From Pseudomonas laurentiana (GTDB lineage Bacteria > Pseudomonadota > Gammaproteobacteria > Pseudomonadales > Pseudomonadaceae): a stretch of 64,000 bases of DNA. The notes beneath the pieces are model-generated. The model saw nothing but the letters and a program-made list of their open reading frames with translations, was not told where the DNA came from and did no database searches. The stretch spans positions 105,499 to 169,498 of the forward strand of contig NZ_BMQU01000011.1 of assembly GCF_014648275.1 (NCBI RefSeq). The letters run 5' to 3'. The translations under genes were made by a program, and so were the position numbers. This document shows, piece by piece, positions 29,332-37,165 of this stretch (its first letter is position 1; every line of letters starts with the position of its first letter).

Positions 29332-29792
29332 GGGTGCGCCTCGTCGTCATAACTCACTGCTTCACTACCATTGTCCAAAGCGGCTAGGGCGGCCTCGTCA
29401 AGCATGCGGTGCATCGAGTTTGTGCCCTGTTCGTCCTCGCGCTGCAGCTCGTGGATGATTTCCTTTACCATCAGCGGCCCGTTGATGACGCTGATCGGCG
29501 AGCCGGCTTCGTTGGCTGGCCACTGCGAGGAGCATGTGACAGCATGGAGCAAGCACTCGGTGGTAATACGGATCACCAGTTGGTCGCCCTCGACCGCCAC
29601 TACCGGCAGGATGTTGTTGTCGGGCGAACCGCCCTCGGCGTTTACCTGGCGGTGGCGCTCGATTTCTGCGATCAACTCCAAAGTCACCGCTGGCGGCATC
29701 GCCATGCCGTAGTCGTTGAGTGCTACGTAGTCGTACTGATCGCGTTTCGCCGCTGTGGCGAGCGCCTTCAGCTTTAGGATATCGACGCTCAT
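29328..29792 (-). CDS. Phage protein of unknown function
   Basis: 154 residues from the ATG at 29790-29792 (MSVDILKLKALATAAK). The N-terminus is helical. The middle is mixed alpha/beta, with ELIAEIERHRQVNAEG, a segment often seen in Pseudomonas phage proteins that handle single amounts of host regulation, though no function is assigned. It overlaps the genes on both sides by 4 bases. Confidence 0.65.
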   Translation of the reverse strand: MSVDILKLKALATAAKRDQYDYVALNDYGMAMPPAVTLELIAEIERHRQVNAEGGSPDNNILPVVAVEGDQLVIRITTECLLHAVTCSSQWPANEAGSPISVINGPLMVKEIIHELQREDEQGTNSMHRMLDEAALAALDNGSEAVSYDDEAHP

Positions 29793-29977
29793 GCCTTGGT
29801 CTCCCGCTTGATGATGAAGCCCGCTGCTTGGCGGATCTTGGAGCATTTGTCGTGGCCGCCCTTGCGAGTCCGTGCTTTGCCGCACACGTCGCAGATGATG
29901 GACATGGCTGGTCGTACCAGCGGCTGCATTCCCTTTGCTGTCCGGACTGCCGGTTGATAGGTCGTCGTGGTGTTCAC
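29789..29977 (-). CDS. Small zinc-ribbon-like protein (paralog 2)
   Basis: 62 residues with CDVCGKARTRKGGHDKC followed by a basic tail (SKIRQAAGFIIKRE). It matches the gene at 29125-29331 in motif and in the following K/QC-S-IRQ segment. A DNA- or RNA-binding role is plausible but unproved. ATGA overlaps on both sides. Confidence 0.65.
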   Translation of the reverse strand: MNTTTTYQPAVRTAKGMQPLVRPAMSIICDVCGKARTRKGGHDKCSKIRQAAGFIIKRETKA

Positions 29978-30177
29978 AGCGAATACCTCTCATGGGGGCG
30001 GCGGGCTGTAGGGCTCAGTACAAGAGTCGGTGCATCGCTGAGGCTGTTAGCAGTCGGTAACGTGCCAGTTGCGCGCTGGCCGGTTGTCGCGTGCTGATGC
30101 AGGGCTATGAGGGAGGCGGCAAGTACAGCAGCCAACAGCAGGCTGATCAGTTGCCAGGTGCGTACCGGGTTGATCAT
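29974..30177 (-). CDS. Small membrane protein
   Basis: 67 residues. One predicted transmembrane helix at about residues 8-27 (WQLISLLLAAVLAASLIAL) is followed by a polar Ser/Thr/Pro-rich tail. It is coupled to both neighbours by 4-base overlaps. Candidate lysogenic envelope-modifying or superinfection protein by location only. Confidence 0.55.
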   Translation of the reverse strand: MINPVRTWQLISLLLAAVLAASLIALHQHATTGQRATGTLPTANSLSDAPTLVLSPTARRPHERYSL

Positions 30178-30473
30178 GGTGTCACCCCTCCATTGCCCTC
30201 GCGGCTCGGGAACAGCGAGTGTCGGGCATGCTGCAGCAGTTCCTTTTGAGAGACGGGGCGCAGTAGTTGCTCGCCATTACGCATGGCTTCCAAGCGACTC
30301 GCGTACAGCCCGGCCTGGCCGAGCCAAGCGGCGGCGCTGTGTTCTGCGTCGGAAACCGGGCAGTCGTTGGTTTCTGGGCGGGGGGCTTGGGTCTGTCGGC
30401 GGCACTTCTTGCAGCTGTGCAGTTCATCGCCGTCCAGCTCGACGCACTCCCAGCGATGAGCGTTGTTGGTCAT
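30174..30473 (-). CDS. Small phage protein with CxxC motif
   Basis: 99 residues. HSCKKCRRQ near residues 19-27 could be half of a zinc site. The C-terminal half is helical (AAWLGQAGLYASRLEAMRNGEQLL). Unknown function. It directly follows the methyltransferase gene with a 4-base overlap. Confidence 0.6.
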   Translation of the reverse strand: MTNNAHRWECVELDGDELHSCKKCRRQTQAPRPETNDCPVSDAEHSAAAWLGQAGLYASRLEAMRNGEQLLRPVSQKELLQHARHSLFPSREGNGGVTP

Positions 30474-32299
30474 GCGGCCTCCTGCTGATAAAGATCGATC
30501 AGGTCTTTCGCGTTGGCGGCGATCAGGTCTTCCGCTTCGTCGGGGCAGACGCTGTTGCCGATCAAGCGGATCTGGTCAGTGTTCTTGATGGGGCGCCACT
30601 CCAGCTGCCCGGTTTCCGGGTTCTCGAACAGGCCGCGATCAAGGATGTAGTCGGGGCTGAAGCCCTGGGCGAGCTTTAGCTCGGGGGCCTTGAGCATGCG
30701 CAGGGTGAAGTCGACCAGGGCGTGTTCGCCCAGCAACACCACGTCGACCGGCTCGGGGAAGTGTTCCGGCAGGTACTTGTGCAGGAAGCGGGCGCACTTG
30801 CGGGCTTTCTCCATCAGTTCGGGCGGCAGGATCGCGGCGGGCACCTGGATTATGGTGACCAATGCCATGCGTTCCTTGGTCGGCAGGGTGTGCATAGGTT
30901 CGCCCATGCCTTGCCATTGGCCGCCCGTTCCGTAGTACTTCACCAGGTACGCAGAGGCCAGGCGTTGATTGGTGCCGCGTCCGAGAATCGTGCTCAGTGG
31001 CGCTTTGGCTGCTCGGCCATCACCCTTGTAGAATCCGCCGTTCGCCTGCTCGAAGTGGCATGCTGCGACCGCGTGGTGACCGCTGTTGGTGGTAAGGGCA
31101 TTGACGGGCTGGCCCATGCCGTTGCCGATGGAGCCTTTGCGCAGGGTGATCATGGAGGCGGTGACCAGAGCCTGCTCGCCTCGGTTGGCGCCGGTGATCG
31201 TGCGGGTCGCCTCGGTCATTGGGTAGCCCGAACGGTCCCCGTGATGGGTCAGGTGAGTGAGGTGTGCTGCAGCCAGGGCGAAGTGGCCGCCCTTGATCTG
31301 CGCAACCTGAGTGCGCAGCGGCTCGGTGGCACTGAACGTCCGCTGAGTGCTCGCGTTAGCAAATTCGGTAAGGCTCGCCGCTGCCAGCTGTTGCTCGTCC
31401 AGTTGGAGCACGAATGGCTGCTCAGCCATGACGGTATGGCGCCAGAAGCCCTTGGCTACGCGGCGGCATGTGTTGTCCACCAGCGGTCGTTTTCGGGTGA
31501 ACAGGCTTTTGCCCAGGTCGGTGAAGTCAATGCACTCGGCGGCGGTTCGCCACGGCAGTTGGCCCGGCTTGGGGTTCTCGTGTCGTTTCGGTTTCGTCCA
31601 CACGATGGGACGGCCATCGGTGCGGCCGATGAGAAACAGACGCTTACGGATGGTGGGTGATCCTGCGTTCGAAGCGCGGCGCTCACGCCATTGCACTTCG
31701 CAACCCAGTCCGCGCACCAAGGCGTCTGTTGGCACCCACTGGCCGATGCAATCGATGATCTCGCCCATGTCCGGGTGATCGGCTGCGAGGCCGGTGGTGA
31801 GGCAGGCGACGAAAGCCTTGAAGGTGCGGCCCATGTCCGACTTGATCGGCTTGCCCTGGTCGTCCAGTGGGCCCCAGGCCTGGAACTCTTCGACGTTTTC
31901 CATCAGGAACAGGCGTGGGCGGGTCGCGTAGACCCAGCGAACCACGACCCAAGGTAGCGAGCGCACGCTCTTACTGCGTGGGGCGCCGCCTTTCGCCTTG
32001 CTGAAATGGCGGCAGTCTGGCGAGGCCCACAGGATGCCGACAGGTTGACCGCCGGTCGCCTGCAGTGGGTCGACCTCGTAGATGTCGCTGATGTAGTGGC
32101 GGGTGTTGCGATGGTTCGCTCGATGGACTGCGATAGCGACTGGGTTGTGGTTGATGGCCACGTCGGGATCGCGGTAGACGCGGGCCCCGCCACTGCTGGC
32201 CCCGCCGGCACCGGCAAACAGGTCCACATAAAGCTCGCGCTGGAAGGGCAGGGCGTGTTGCTGTGCTCCCGCCAAATTGATCTGTTGGGCTACCGTCAT
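30470..32299 (-). CDS. Phage DNA cytosine-5 methyltransferase
   Basis: Probably modifies phage DNA against host restriction. From the ATG at 32297-32299 it has 609 residues. Motif I is DLFAGAGG (26-33). Motif IV is ASPDC with the nucleophile Cys96, not the usual GPPC. Motif VI is ENV (134-136). A motif VIII-like QWRERRA segment follows, and motif X is IGNSVCP near the C-terminus. The long region between VIII and X should hold the target recognition domain. No restriction enzyme gene lies nearby, so it is an orphan enzyme. The recognition site is unknown. Confidence 0.88.
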   Translation of the reverse strand: MTVAQQINLAGAQQHALPFQRELYVDLFAGAGGASSGGARVYRDPDVAINHNPVAIAVHRANHRNTRHYISDIYEVDPLQATGGQPVGILWASPDCRHFSKAKGGAPRSKSVRSLPWVVVRWVYATRPRLFLMENVEEFQAWGPLDDQGKPIKSDMGRTFKAFVACLTTGLAADHPDMGEIIDCIGQWVPTDALVRGLGCEVQWRERRASNAGSPTIRKRLFLIGRTDGRPIVWTKPKRHENPKPGQLPWRTAAECIDFTDLGKSLFTRKRPLVDNTCRRVAKGFWRHTVMAEQPFVLQLDEQQLAAASLTEFANASTQRTFSATEPLRTQVAQIKGGHFALAAAHLTHLTHHGDRSGYPMTEATRTITGANRGEQALVTASMITLRKGSIGNGMGQPVNALTTNSGHHAVAACHFEQANGGFYKGDGRAAKAPLSTILGRGTNQRLASAYLVKYYGTGGQWQGMGEPMHTLPTKERMALVTIIQVPAAILPPELMEKARKCARFLHKYLPEHFPEPVDVVLLGEHALVDFTLRMLKAPELKLAQGFSPDYILDRGLFENPETGQLEWRPIKNTDQIRLIGNSVCPDEAEDLIAANAKDLIDLYQQEAA

Positions 32300-32793
32300 G
32301 CTGCTTCCCCTGCCTTCGCGGCGCTGGCCGGGGTAGTGCGAAGCTGTTCGTGAATGCGCCGAGCAAGGGCCTGGATGCTGAGGCGTTCGTTGTGGGCCCT
32401 GACGCACCAAGGTTCAGTCCCCTTTGCCGTTTCCCATGTACGTTGTGCGAGCTGCAGGGTCTCTGCTGCTTTGGTCAGTTGCTCATGGTCGAGTTTGGTC
32501 ACCGCGAGCCCGGTGTAAGACATGATCCGGGCTTCCAGCTCGGCGATCACATCGCGGCGGGCGTTCATGGCCTGGGTGAAATTCTGCTTCGCGTCCTCAA
32601 GCTCCGTGACTTTGTCGGCCAGGGTCTTTTCTAGTGCTTTGATGTGGTGATTGTTCACTGCTTGCCATGAGACCTTTCCAGCTGTCAGGCCGTTCTCGAA
32701 GGCGCGGCGTCGGGCGACACTGAACAGGAACGGCAGGATCGCAAGCGTGAAGAGCCACAGGGTGGCCAGTGCGAGGATGTAATTTTGTTGCAT
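32296..32793 (-). CDS. Membrane-anchored coiled-coil protein
   Basis: 165 residues. A transmembrane helix at about 5-25 (ILALATLWLFTLAILPFLF) is followed by a basic stop-transfer RRR and a long helical region with coiled-coil character (LEKTLADKVTELEDAKQNF). Unknown function. It overlaps the methyltransferase start by 4 bases. Its start context GGAGCACAGCACATG is identical to that of the gene ending at 34072. Confidence 0.6.
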   Translation of the reverse strand: MQQNYILALATLWLFTLAILPFLFSVARRRAFENGLTAGKVSWQAVNNHHIKALEKTLADKVTELEDAKQNFTQAMNARRDVIAELEARIMSYTGLAVTKLDHEQLTKAAETLQLAQRTWETAKGTEPWCVRAHNERLSIQALARRIHEQLRTTPASAAKAGEAA

Positions 32794-32861
32794 GTGCTGT
32801 GCTCCGTTTAGGGTGCCCGCCGCCGTGATCTTTGGTGAGAGGTCGGCGGCGGGCGATGGTG

Positions 32862-33680
32862 TTATTTGCCTACGCTGAAGGTGCCCAGGGTGAGGGTGGC
32901 TGCGCCGCCGACTTCCTGGCTGAGGACTGCTTTGAACTCTTGGGCGATTTCTTCCTGCTGCACTTCCTTGCCGACCCAGCGGAGCTTGAGCGCGGGTTTG
33001 TCGCCGCCAGTCAGGATGCTGAGCTTGAGGGTAAAGGTGCGCTCGCCCAGGCCTTCATAAGGAGCGAAGGTGAAATGCAGGGCGTCGATGCGGATGTCAT
33101 CGCTGGCCGCTTCGATGCTGTCCATGGCGCTGCGTGAGGCTCCGAAGTTGTGTTCGGAGTGGTTCGCGGCGGAACTTGCCTTGATGGTGATGTTGCGCAC
33201 AGCGTTCACAGCCGCGCCGATGGCGAGCTGGGTGCCGGTATCTTGGATCGCGGTCAGGCTGGCGTGCCAGTCTTCCATCCATTCGGCCAGCTCGCGCTGA
33301 GTGAGCTGCTTGCCGGCGATGGCAGTCAGCGCCTGGTAAGCGGCGGTTGGCTTCAGCGCCAGTTTGGCCAAGTCGTCGCCATGGCCCGGCAGGGTTGAAT
33401 CACCCAGGTTGAAGAAGACAGTGCAGCTCATGCTGTCCTGATCGACAAAGCCTCGAGCGGTGGTCTCCGAGGATTGCGCCAGCACGTAGTCTGCGAAGTC
33501 GTGAAGGCTATTGGTGTTCAGCATTCCGCGGAAACGCGACCGATTCAGTTGGAGGTGTTCCAGGCTGCGGACCTGAACGTTATCCGGTAGGGCGACTACG
33601 GGCACATAAGTCATCGGCAATTCTCGCGCTGCTGCTGCGTTGTCGATGATCAGTTCAAGGGTGTCTTTGTTCAGGGACAT
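32862..33680 (-). CDS. DUF2303 family protein (YfdQ-like)
   Basis: 272 residues. It starts MSLNKDTLELIIDNAAAA and shares the DUF2303 features: the early SLEHLQ segment, a central block DFADYVL...VDQDSMSCTVFFNLGD, and a C-terminal beta-rich half. E. coli YfdQ on prophage CPS-53 is the reference member. The family function is unknown. It lies in the early leftward operon 68 bases before the membrane protein gene. Confidence 0.75.
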   Translation of the reverse strand: MSLNKDTLELIIDNAAAARELPMTYVPVVALPDNVQVRSLEHLQLNRSRFRGMLNTNSLHDFADYVLAQSSETTARGFVDQDSMSCTVFFNLGDSTLPGHGDDLAKLALKPTAAYQALTAIAGKQLTQRELAEWMEDWHASLTAIQDTGTQLAIGAAVNAVRNITIKASSAANHSEHNFGASRSAMDSIEAASDDIRIDALHFTFAPYEGLGERTFTLKLSILTGGDKPALKLRWVGKEVQQEEIAQEFKAVLSQEVGGAATLTLGTFSVGK

Positions 33681-33724
33681 CGGGTATTTCCTTTTTGGTG
33701 AGAGGTTTTGGTGCAGCTCGGGGC

Positions 33725-34072
33725 TTAAACTTCGCGGGCCTTGACCGGGGCTTCGTCGCGGGTAAACAGCTGCGCGGTCGGGTCTGTCTGGAACAGGGTC
33801 AGCCCTTGAGCAGTTACGTAAAGCGGGGTGTCCAGGGTGGTGTCTTCGCGGCGTTTACCACGCTTGGTGGGCTCGACAAAGTCCAGGGTGTGGCTGATGG
33901 CGACTTGGTTGCTCTGGCCGATCTGTTTGATCTTGAGCTTGATGGTCACTTCCCCGACTTTGCTATGGTCAACAACGCCGGCGGCAACGTCCGAGAGGGC
34001 GCGGCCAATCTGCTGGCTGAATACGCCAGCATTGAGTGAGTTGAAAAAGTCGTTGGTATCAGTTGCTTTCAT
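33725..34072 (-). CDS. Conserved phage protein upstream of DUF2303
   Basis: 115 residues from the ATG at 34070-34072 (MKATDTNDFFNSLNAGVF). It continues with a beta-rich body (VTIKLKIKQIG, AISHTLDFVEPTKRGKR). It is the usual neighbour of DUF2303 genes in phage operons. Function unknown. The ribosome binding site GGAG lies within GGAGCACAGCACATG. Confidence 0.65.
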   Translation of the reverse strand: MKATDTNDFFNSLNAGVFSQQIGRALSDVAAGVVDHSKVGEVTIKLKIKQIGQSNQVAISHTLDFVEPTKRGKRREDTTLDTPLYVTAQGLTLFQTDPTAQLFTRDEAPVKAREV

Positions 34073-34115
34073 GTGCTGTGCTCCTGGTGAATGCCCCTGT
34101 AGGCCGGGGCCGCCG

Positions 34116-34355
34116 TCATGCTGCTTGCTGTGCCTGTGCATCTAGGTAGGCGGCAAGGTCATGCAGATAAACCACAGGCTTGGCGCGTGCCGAGCCGTGC
34201 AGCTTGGTGAGCTTGAGTTTGATCCGGCCTGCCCTGATCTCGTCCCGCAGATGGCGATCGGTTCGGATGTGCGGAAAGTAGTGCTCCCGAATAGCGGTCA
34301 GAGTTGGGCAGGGCGTTGTCCATTGGCGGCGTAGCTGATTAAGCGTGTCGCTCAT
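34116..34355 (-). CDS. PrtN-like pyocin activator family protein
   Basis: 79 residues. The layout TLTAIREHYFPHIRTD, then a helix and GRIKLKLTKL, ending PVVYLHDLAAYLD, matches the PrtN family. In P. aeruginosa PrtN activates R/F/S pyocin genes after DNA damage. Here the gene is inside the early operon of a prophage at the tailocin-prone mutS locus, so it may act on its own late genes or on resident tailocin genes (inference). It overlaps the upstream gene by 4 bases. Confidence 0.72.
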   Translation of the reverse strand: MSDTLNQLRRQWTTPCPTLTAIREHYFPHIRTDRHLRDEIRAGRIKLKLTKLHGSARAKPVVYLHDLAAYLDAQAQQAA

Positions 34356-34723
34356 GGGGTCTCCCCACGCCCCTCAGTGGGCGGCAGCAACTTGAGGCGG
34401 ATCAGTTCTGCCAGCCCCTCTTTGGTCTTTCCTGATGCGGCTGCGCAGACTTGCCCATTGGCATCTGCTACCACTGCGCCCAGAGGGAACTCTGGCGAGT
34501 TGGTTGGGGTGACGTAGGCAACCTGGCCTTCAGCGATCACCTGTTCGACGCAGCGAAAGGCTTCGATCAGCTCTACCGCTGCTGGGGGAATACCCTCCAG
34601 CAGTGTTAGGGCCTCAGCAGCGGCGCCGGTCAGAGTGGCGCGACTGATCACCGTAGGGTGATTGAGGAACATGGGTACCAGCTTCAGGGCACCGACTGCA
34701 GAGGTGATAGCGTTTTGGCTCAT
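34352..34723 (-). CDS. Phage protein of unknown function
   Basis: 123 residues, Ala/Leu/Val-rich and helical in the first half, with a beta segment (PLGAVVADANGQVCAAA) after residue 80. No recognised domain. 4-base overlaps with both neighbours show it is part of the early operon. Confidence 0.6.
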   Translation of the reverse strand: MSQNAITSAVGALKLVPMFLNHPTVISRATLTGAAAEALTLLEGIPPAAVELIEAFRCVEQVIAEGQVAYVTPTNSPEFPLGAVVADANGQVCAAASGKTKEGLAELIRLKLLPPTEGRGETP

Positions 34724-35001
34724 GCCACGTTGTCCTTGCTCTGTTGGGTCACTTCGAGGCCGAGTTGCTTGGCGAGCCAGGCAACGCCTTTCTCTTTCAC
34801 GATGACCACGCTGTAGTGGCTGAAGGTGTTGATGCTGGGGTTCCAGCGGCTGCGTGCGTCGACGTACAGGTAACCCCGATCCCGGTGCTTGCTTGCAAGC
34901 TCGCCGGATTGGGTCAGGATGCCGATTTCACGCAGACGTTTACGGAATGTCCGTGGCTTCAGGCCGAGCAGGGAGGCGGTCGCGTCGAGGGTTCGGTTCA
35001 T
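34720..35001 (-). CDS. KilAC-domain-like antirepressor fragment or protein
   Basis: 93 residues resembling the KilA C-terminal DNA-binding domain: LLGLKPRTFRKRLREIGIL, then GELASKHRDRGYLYVDAR, and a final VVIVKEKGVAWLAKQLG. It lacks the N-terminal antirepressor domain, as in many short phage proteins. Likely a DNA-binding regulator. It lies 9 bases after the dNMP kinase stop. Confidence 0.65.
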   Translation of the reverse strand: MNRTLDATASLLGLKPRTFRKRLREIGILTQSGELASKHRDRGYLYVDARSRWNPSINTFSHYSVVIVKEKGVAWLAKQLGLEVTQQSKDNVA

Positions 35002-35010
35002 GGCTGTTCC

Positions 35011-35583
35011 TCACGCTGCAAAGCGCTGAGCGCGTTTAGCCAGCACATGCACGAACTCGTCGATCTGGCCGTACAGGTCCTCCAGCGAACCGATGTTGTG
35101 TAGCACCAGGTCGTTGTCCTGAATGCCGATACCCAGTTCGCTGCTGTGAGGATTGACCTCTGGAGCGTCAGGGCGGATCAGGTGAATAACTACGCCTCCA
35201 CGCTTGCGGACAAACTCGGCTTCATTCTCGAAACGCAGATCGCTGATGACGAAGCCCGATGCGGTGTCATACGTTTCAGCCAGGAATGCGAGATTTTGTT
35301 CTGCGACCAAGAGCCAGAGTTCCGGGTGGACCAAGTTGCGGCCCCACTCTGTGCCGATGGATTGCATCAGCTCGCGTGGCGATTTGCCGAGCCAGCCAAT
35401 CGACTGCTCCTTGCGATCACCATCAAAGTCGCATGGGCTCAGGTTGAAAATGTTCATCAGGCCGTCACGCAATGGGTCGGCGAACGCGTATGCCTGGAGA
35501 TTGTGAGTGTTGACCAGGTGCTTTGCTGCGGTGTCTTTGCCGGAACGGGCGCGGCCAGCCAGGCCAATCAGAAGTTTGGTCAT
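35011..35583 (-). CDS. Deoxynucleoside monophosphate kinase
   Basis: Phosphorylates dNMPs for phage DNA synthesis (T4 gp1-like family). The P-loop is GRARSGKDT at residues 10-18. FADPLRDGL, then IGTEWGRNL and DLRFENEAE, are typical of this family. 190 residues. It overlaps the upstream small gene by 4 bases and is the first enzyme of the early leftward operon. Confidence 0.83.
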   Translation of the reverse strand: MTKLLIGLAGRARSGKDTAAKHLVNTHNLQAYAFADPLRDGLMNIFNLSPCDFDGDRKEQSIGWLGKSPRELMQSIGTEWGRNLVHPELWLLVAEQNLAFLAETYDTASGFVISDLRFENEAEFVRKRGGVVIHLIRPDAPEVNPHSSELGIGIQDNDLVLHNIGSLEDLYGQIDEFVHVLAKRAQRFAA

Positions 35584-35768
35584 GCTGCGTCACCCCCGAA
35601 TGGGGCGCCGGTGGCATTGCTGGTTTTTACGGCTTGGGCGCGGCCCTTGGGGGAGGTGATGATCATCAGGCCGGTGCGGCGCTGGATAGCCTCAACCGCT
35701 GCGCGGGAGCTGCAGGCGGCTGGATGCAGGTACACCTGGCAGGGTGTGCTGTGCTGTGTGGAATTCAT
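35580..35768 (-). CDS. Small protein at head of early operon
   Basis: 62 residues (MNSTQHSTPCQVYLHP...). No known domain. It overlaps the dNMP kinase gene by 4 bases, which supports translation. It lies 34 bases downstream of the predicted early promoter -10. Confidence 0.5.
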   Translation of the reverse strand: MNSTQHSTPCQVYLHPAACSSRAAVEAIQRRTGLMIITSPKGRAQAVKTSNATGAPFGGDAA

Positions 35769-35801
35769 GTCACGTACTCTGTGGTGAGGGGGTACGCGAC
35801 A

Positions 35802-35830
35802 AAATTAGTGCCACTGCTTTATTATGTCAA
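35802..35830 (-). promoter_or_regulatory. Predicted early leftward promoter
   Basis: On the minus strand TTGACA (35830-35825) and TAATTT (35807-35802) are separated by 17 bases, a near-consensus sigma-70 promoter for the operon 35768-27687. AGTGCCACT and AGTGATACT repeats around it are possible operators. Confidence 0.75.
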
Positions 35831-35852
35831 CAGTGATACTTATATTTTGGTG

Positions 35853-35880
35853 CAAAAATTAGGGCGCTGCTCGGCGCCCT
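35853..35880 (-). terminator. Terminator of the repressor gene
   Basis: Stem AGGGCGC/GCGCCCT with a 6-base loop. On the minus strand it is followed by AATTTTTG. It lies 5 bases after the repressor stop and before the early leftward promoter. Confidence 0.8.
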
Positions 35881-35884
35881 ATGG

Positions 35885-36697
35885 TTACAGTAGTACGGAA
35901 TACCAGAAAACCTTGCCGATTACCTGAATGTGAGACTCCACATAGTCGCCATCGTAACGCTCGTCTGGATGCTCATCGGAGTTGTAACTCCGCAGACGTA
36001 GGCCACCACCAGGCATCCTATAGAGCAGCTTCACGCGCAATTGGCCGTCATGATTGATAGCGTACATTTTGCCGTCCTGAACCTGAGTCGCTGCGGTATC
36101 TACTCCCACAGTACTTCCGTCAGGCAAGACGGGCTCCATGCTATTGCCGGTAACCGGGACGCAACCGGCAGATGCAGGGTCGATCTGCTTTCTTTGCAGC
36201 GTCCGTTTACCAAAGCGCAACTTACGGCCATTTGTCTCCAGCATAACCTCTGAACCCTTACCAGCTGACAGCTCGACTTCCTTGAAAAATGGCAGCTCTA
36301 CTTCGTCGCTACCGAGCGGCGTGCTGTCGTCCCAAACCTCGATTGGAATGAGTTCTGGTCCGATCTGGGGGTTGGATGCTTCACCGATACTTGGGGCAAA
36401 ACTATCGTGTGGGGCTCCCAGTACTGGCATGCGTGCGAGCTTTGCCAGGCGTGGGCTGACTTCGTCAATCTGGAAATTTAGATATGCGGCGAGTCGATAC
36501 AGGGCGCTAATGTTCAGTGGGATTTTGCCATTCATGTACTGGCTCACCACGCTCTGACCAGCCCAACCACAGGCATCTGCAAGCTTCTCTTGGGTTAGAG
36601 AGGGATCCTCACGCTTTTTAGCCTGATAGATCGCCTTGAGGCGCGCAGCTTCAGCGCTTCTTATTTCTGGTGTCGGAGTAAGCAGGTCGTAGGTCAT
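35885..36697 (-). CDS. Phage repressor, HTH plus S24 LexA-like domain
   Basis: CI-type lysogeny repressor, 270 residues from the ATG at 36695-36697. A helix-turn-helix at about 35-70 (TQEKLADACGWAGQSVVSQY) leads to a linker and an S24 serine protease-fold domain. The catalytic Ser186 is in VTGNSMEP and Lys223 in RVKLLY. Self-cleavage in the linker, with Ala145-Gly146 as one candidate bond, would allow RecA-dependent induction. It is divergent from cro. Confidence 0.9.
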   Translation of the reverse strand: MTYDLLTPTPEIRSAEAARLKAIYQAKKREDPSLTQEKLADACGWAGQSVVSQYMNGKIPLNISALYRLAAYLNFQIDEVSPRLAKLARMPVLGAPHDSFAPSIGEASNPQIGPELIPIEVWDDSTPLGSDEVELPFFKEVELSAGKGSEVMLETNGRKLRFGKRTLQRKQIDPASAGCVPVTGNSMEPVLPDGSTVGVDTAATQVQDGKMYAINHDGQLRVKLLYRMPGGGLRLRSYNSDEHPDERYDGDYVESHIQVIGKVFWYSVLL

Positions 36698-36709
36698 ACC
36701 ATCAAATTT

Positions 36710-36724
36710 ATAAGCGAAGCTTAT
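36710..36724. promoter_or_regulatory. Operator palindrome upstream of the repressor
   Basis: ATAAGC-GAA-GCTTAT is a perfect 6+6 palindrome just before the repressor gene. A promoter-like TATAAA on the minus strand overlaps it and ends within about 10 bases of the repressor ATG, so that transcript would be almost leaderless. Confidence 0.65.
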
Positions 36725-36754
36725 TTTAACCAAACAGTAGGGCTGATTTTTCGC

Positions 36755-36783
36755 TTGCGACAAGAAAGAAGTAACACTAATAT
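36755..36783 (+). promoter_or_regulatory. Rightward (cro) promoter with overlapping palindrome
   Basis: TTGCGA (36755-36760) and TAATAT (36778-36783) are 17 bases apart, reading toward cro. The -35 overlaps the palindrome TCGC-TT-GCGA at 36751-36760, which shares TTCGCTT with the reverse complement of the operator at 36710. Confidence 0.7.
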
Positions 36784-36814
36784 CTATTGCTGGCAGCCTT
36801 TCGAGGACGTAGGT

Positions 36815-37024
36815 ATGAGCAACGAGATTGGTATTCCCCTTTGCGAGTTCGCCAAGGGTAGAACGCAGCCAGAGCTTGCTGCACTCCTGTGTGTATCGCA
36901 AAGCGCGGTATCACAGATGATTAACTCGGCTCGCGACATACGGATCAGAGTCAACGATGCTGGGGAGTGTACGGCCGTGGAAATACGGCCCATTGGAAAT
37001 CGCAAAAAAACAAATGCTGTTTAA
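36815..37024 (+). CDS. Cro-like repressor
   Basis: 69 residues from the ATG at 36815 (MSNEIGIPLCEFAKG) behind GAGG. A helix-turn-helix QPELAALLCVSQSAVSQMI at about 17-36, then a C-terminal strand. The size and divergent position against the S24 repressor identify a Cro-type switch protein. The upstream in-frame extension reads through the promoter and is discarded. Confidence 0.8.
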   Translation: MSNEIGIPLCEFAKGRTQPELAALLCVSQSAVSQMINSARDIRIRVNDAGECTAVEIRPIGNRKKTNAV

Positions 37025-37032
37025 AAGACGCC

Positions 37033-37069
37033 GGGCCGGGACCCTCTCACCACAAGATCATCCCGGCCC
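37033..37069 (+). other. Long-loop hairpin between cro and cII-like gene
   Basis: GGGCCGGGA (37033-37041) pairs exactly with TCCCGGCCC (37061-37069) across 19 bases. There is no T-run. It could be an antitermination (nut-like) or leader structure. Function unknown. Confidence 0.35.
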
Positions 37070-37165
37070 AGCTACGACGACACACAGCACATGCACATCG
37101 GTCGTAGTCATAGGATAGGGCGTGCCCGCTTTTATGGCTACACCGTAAACAGGGGATTTACGGTT

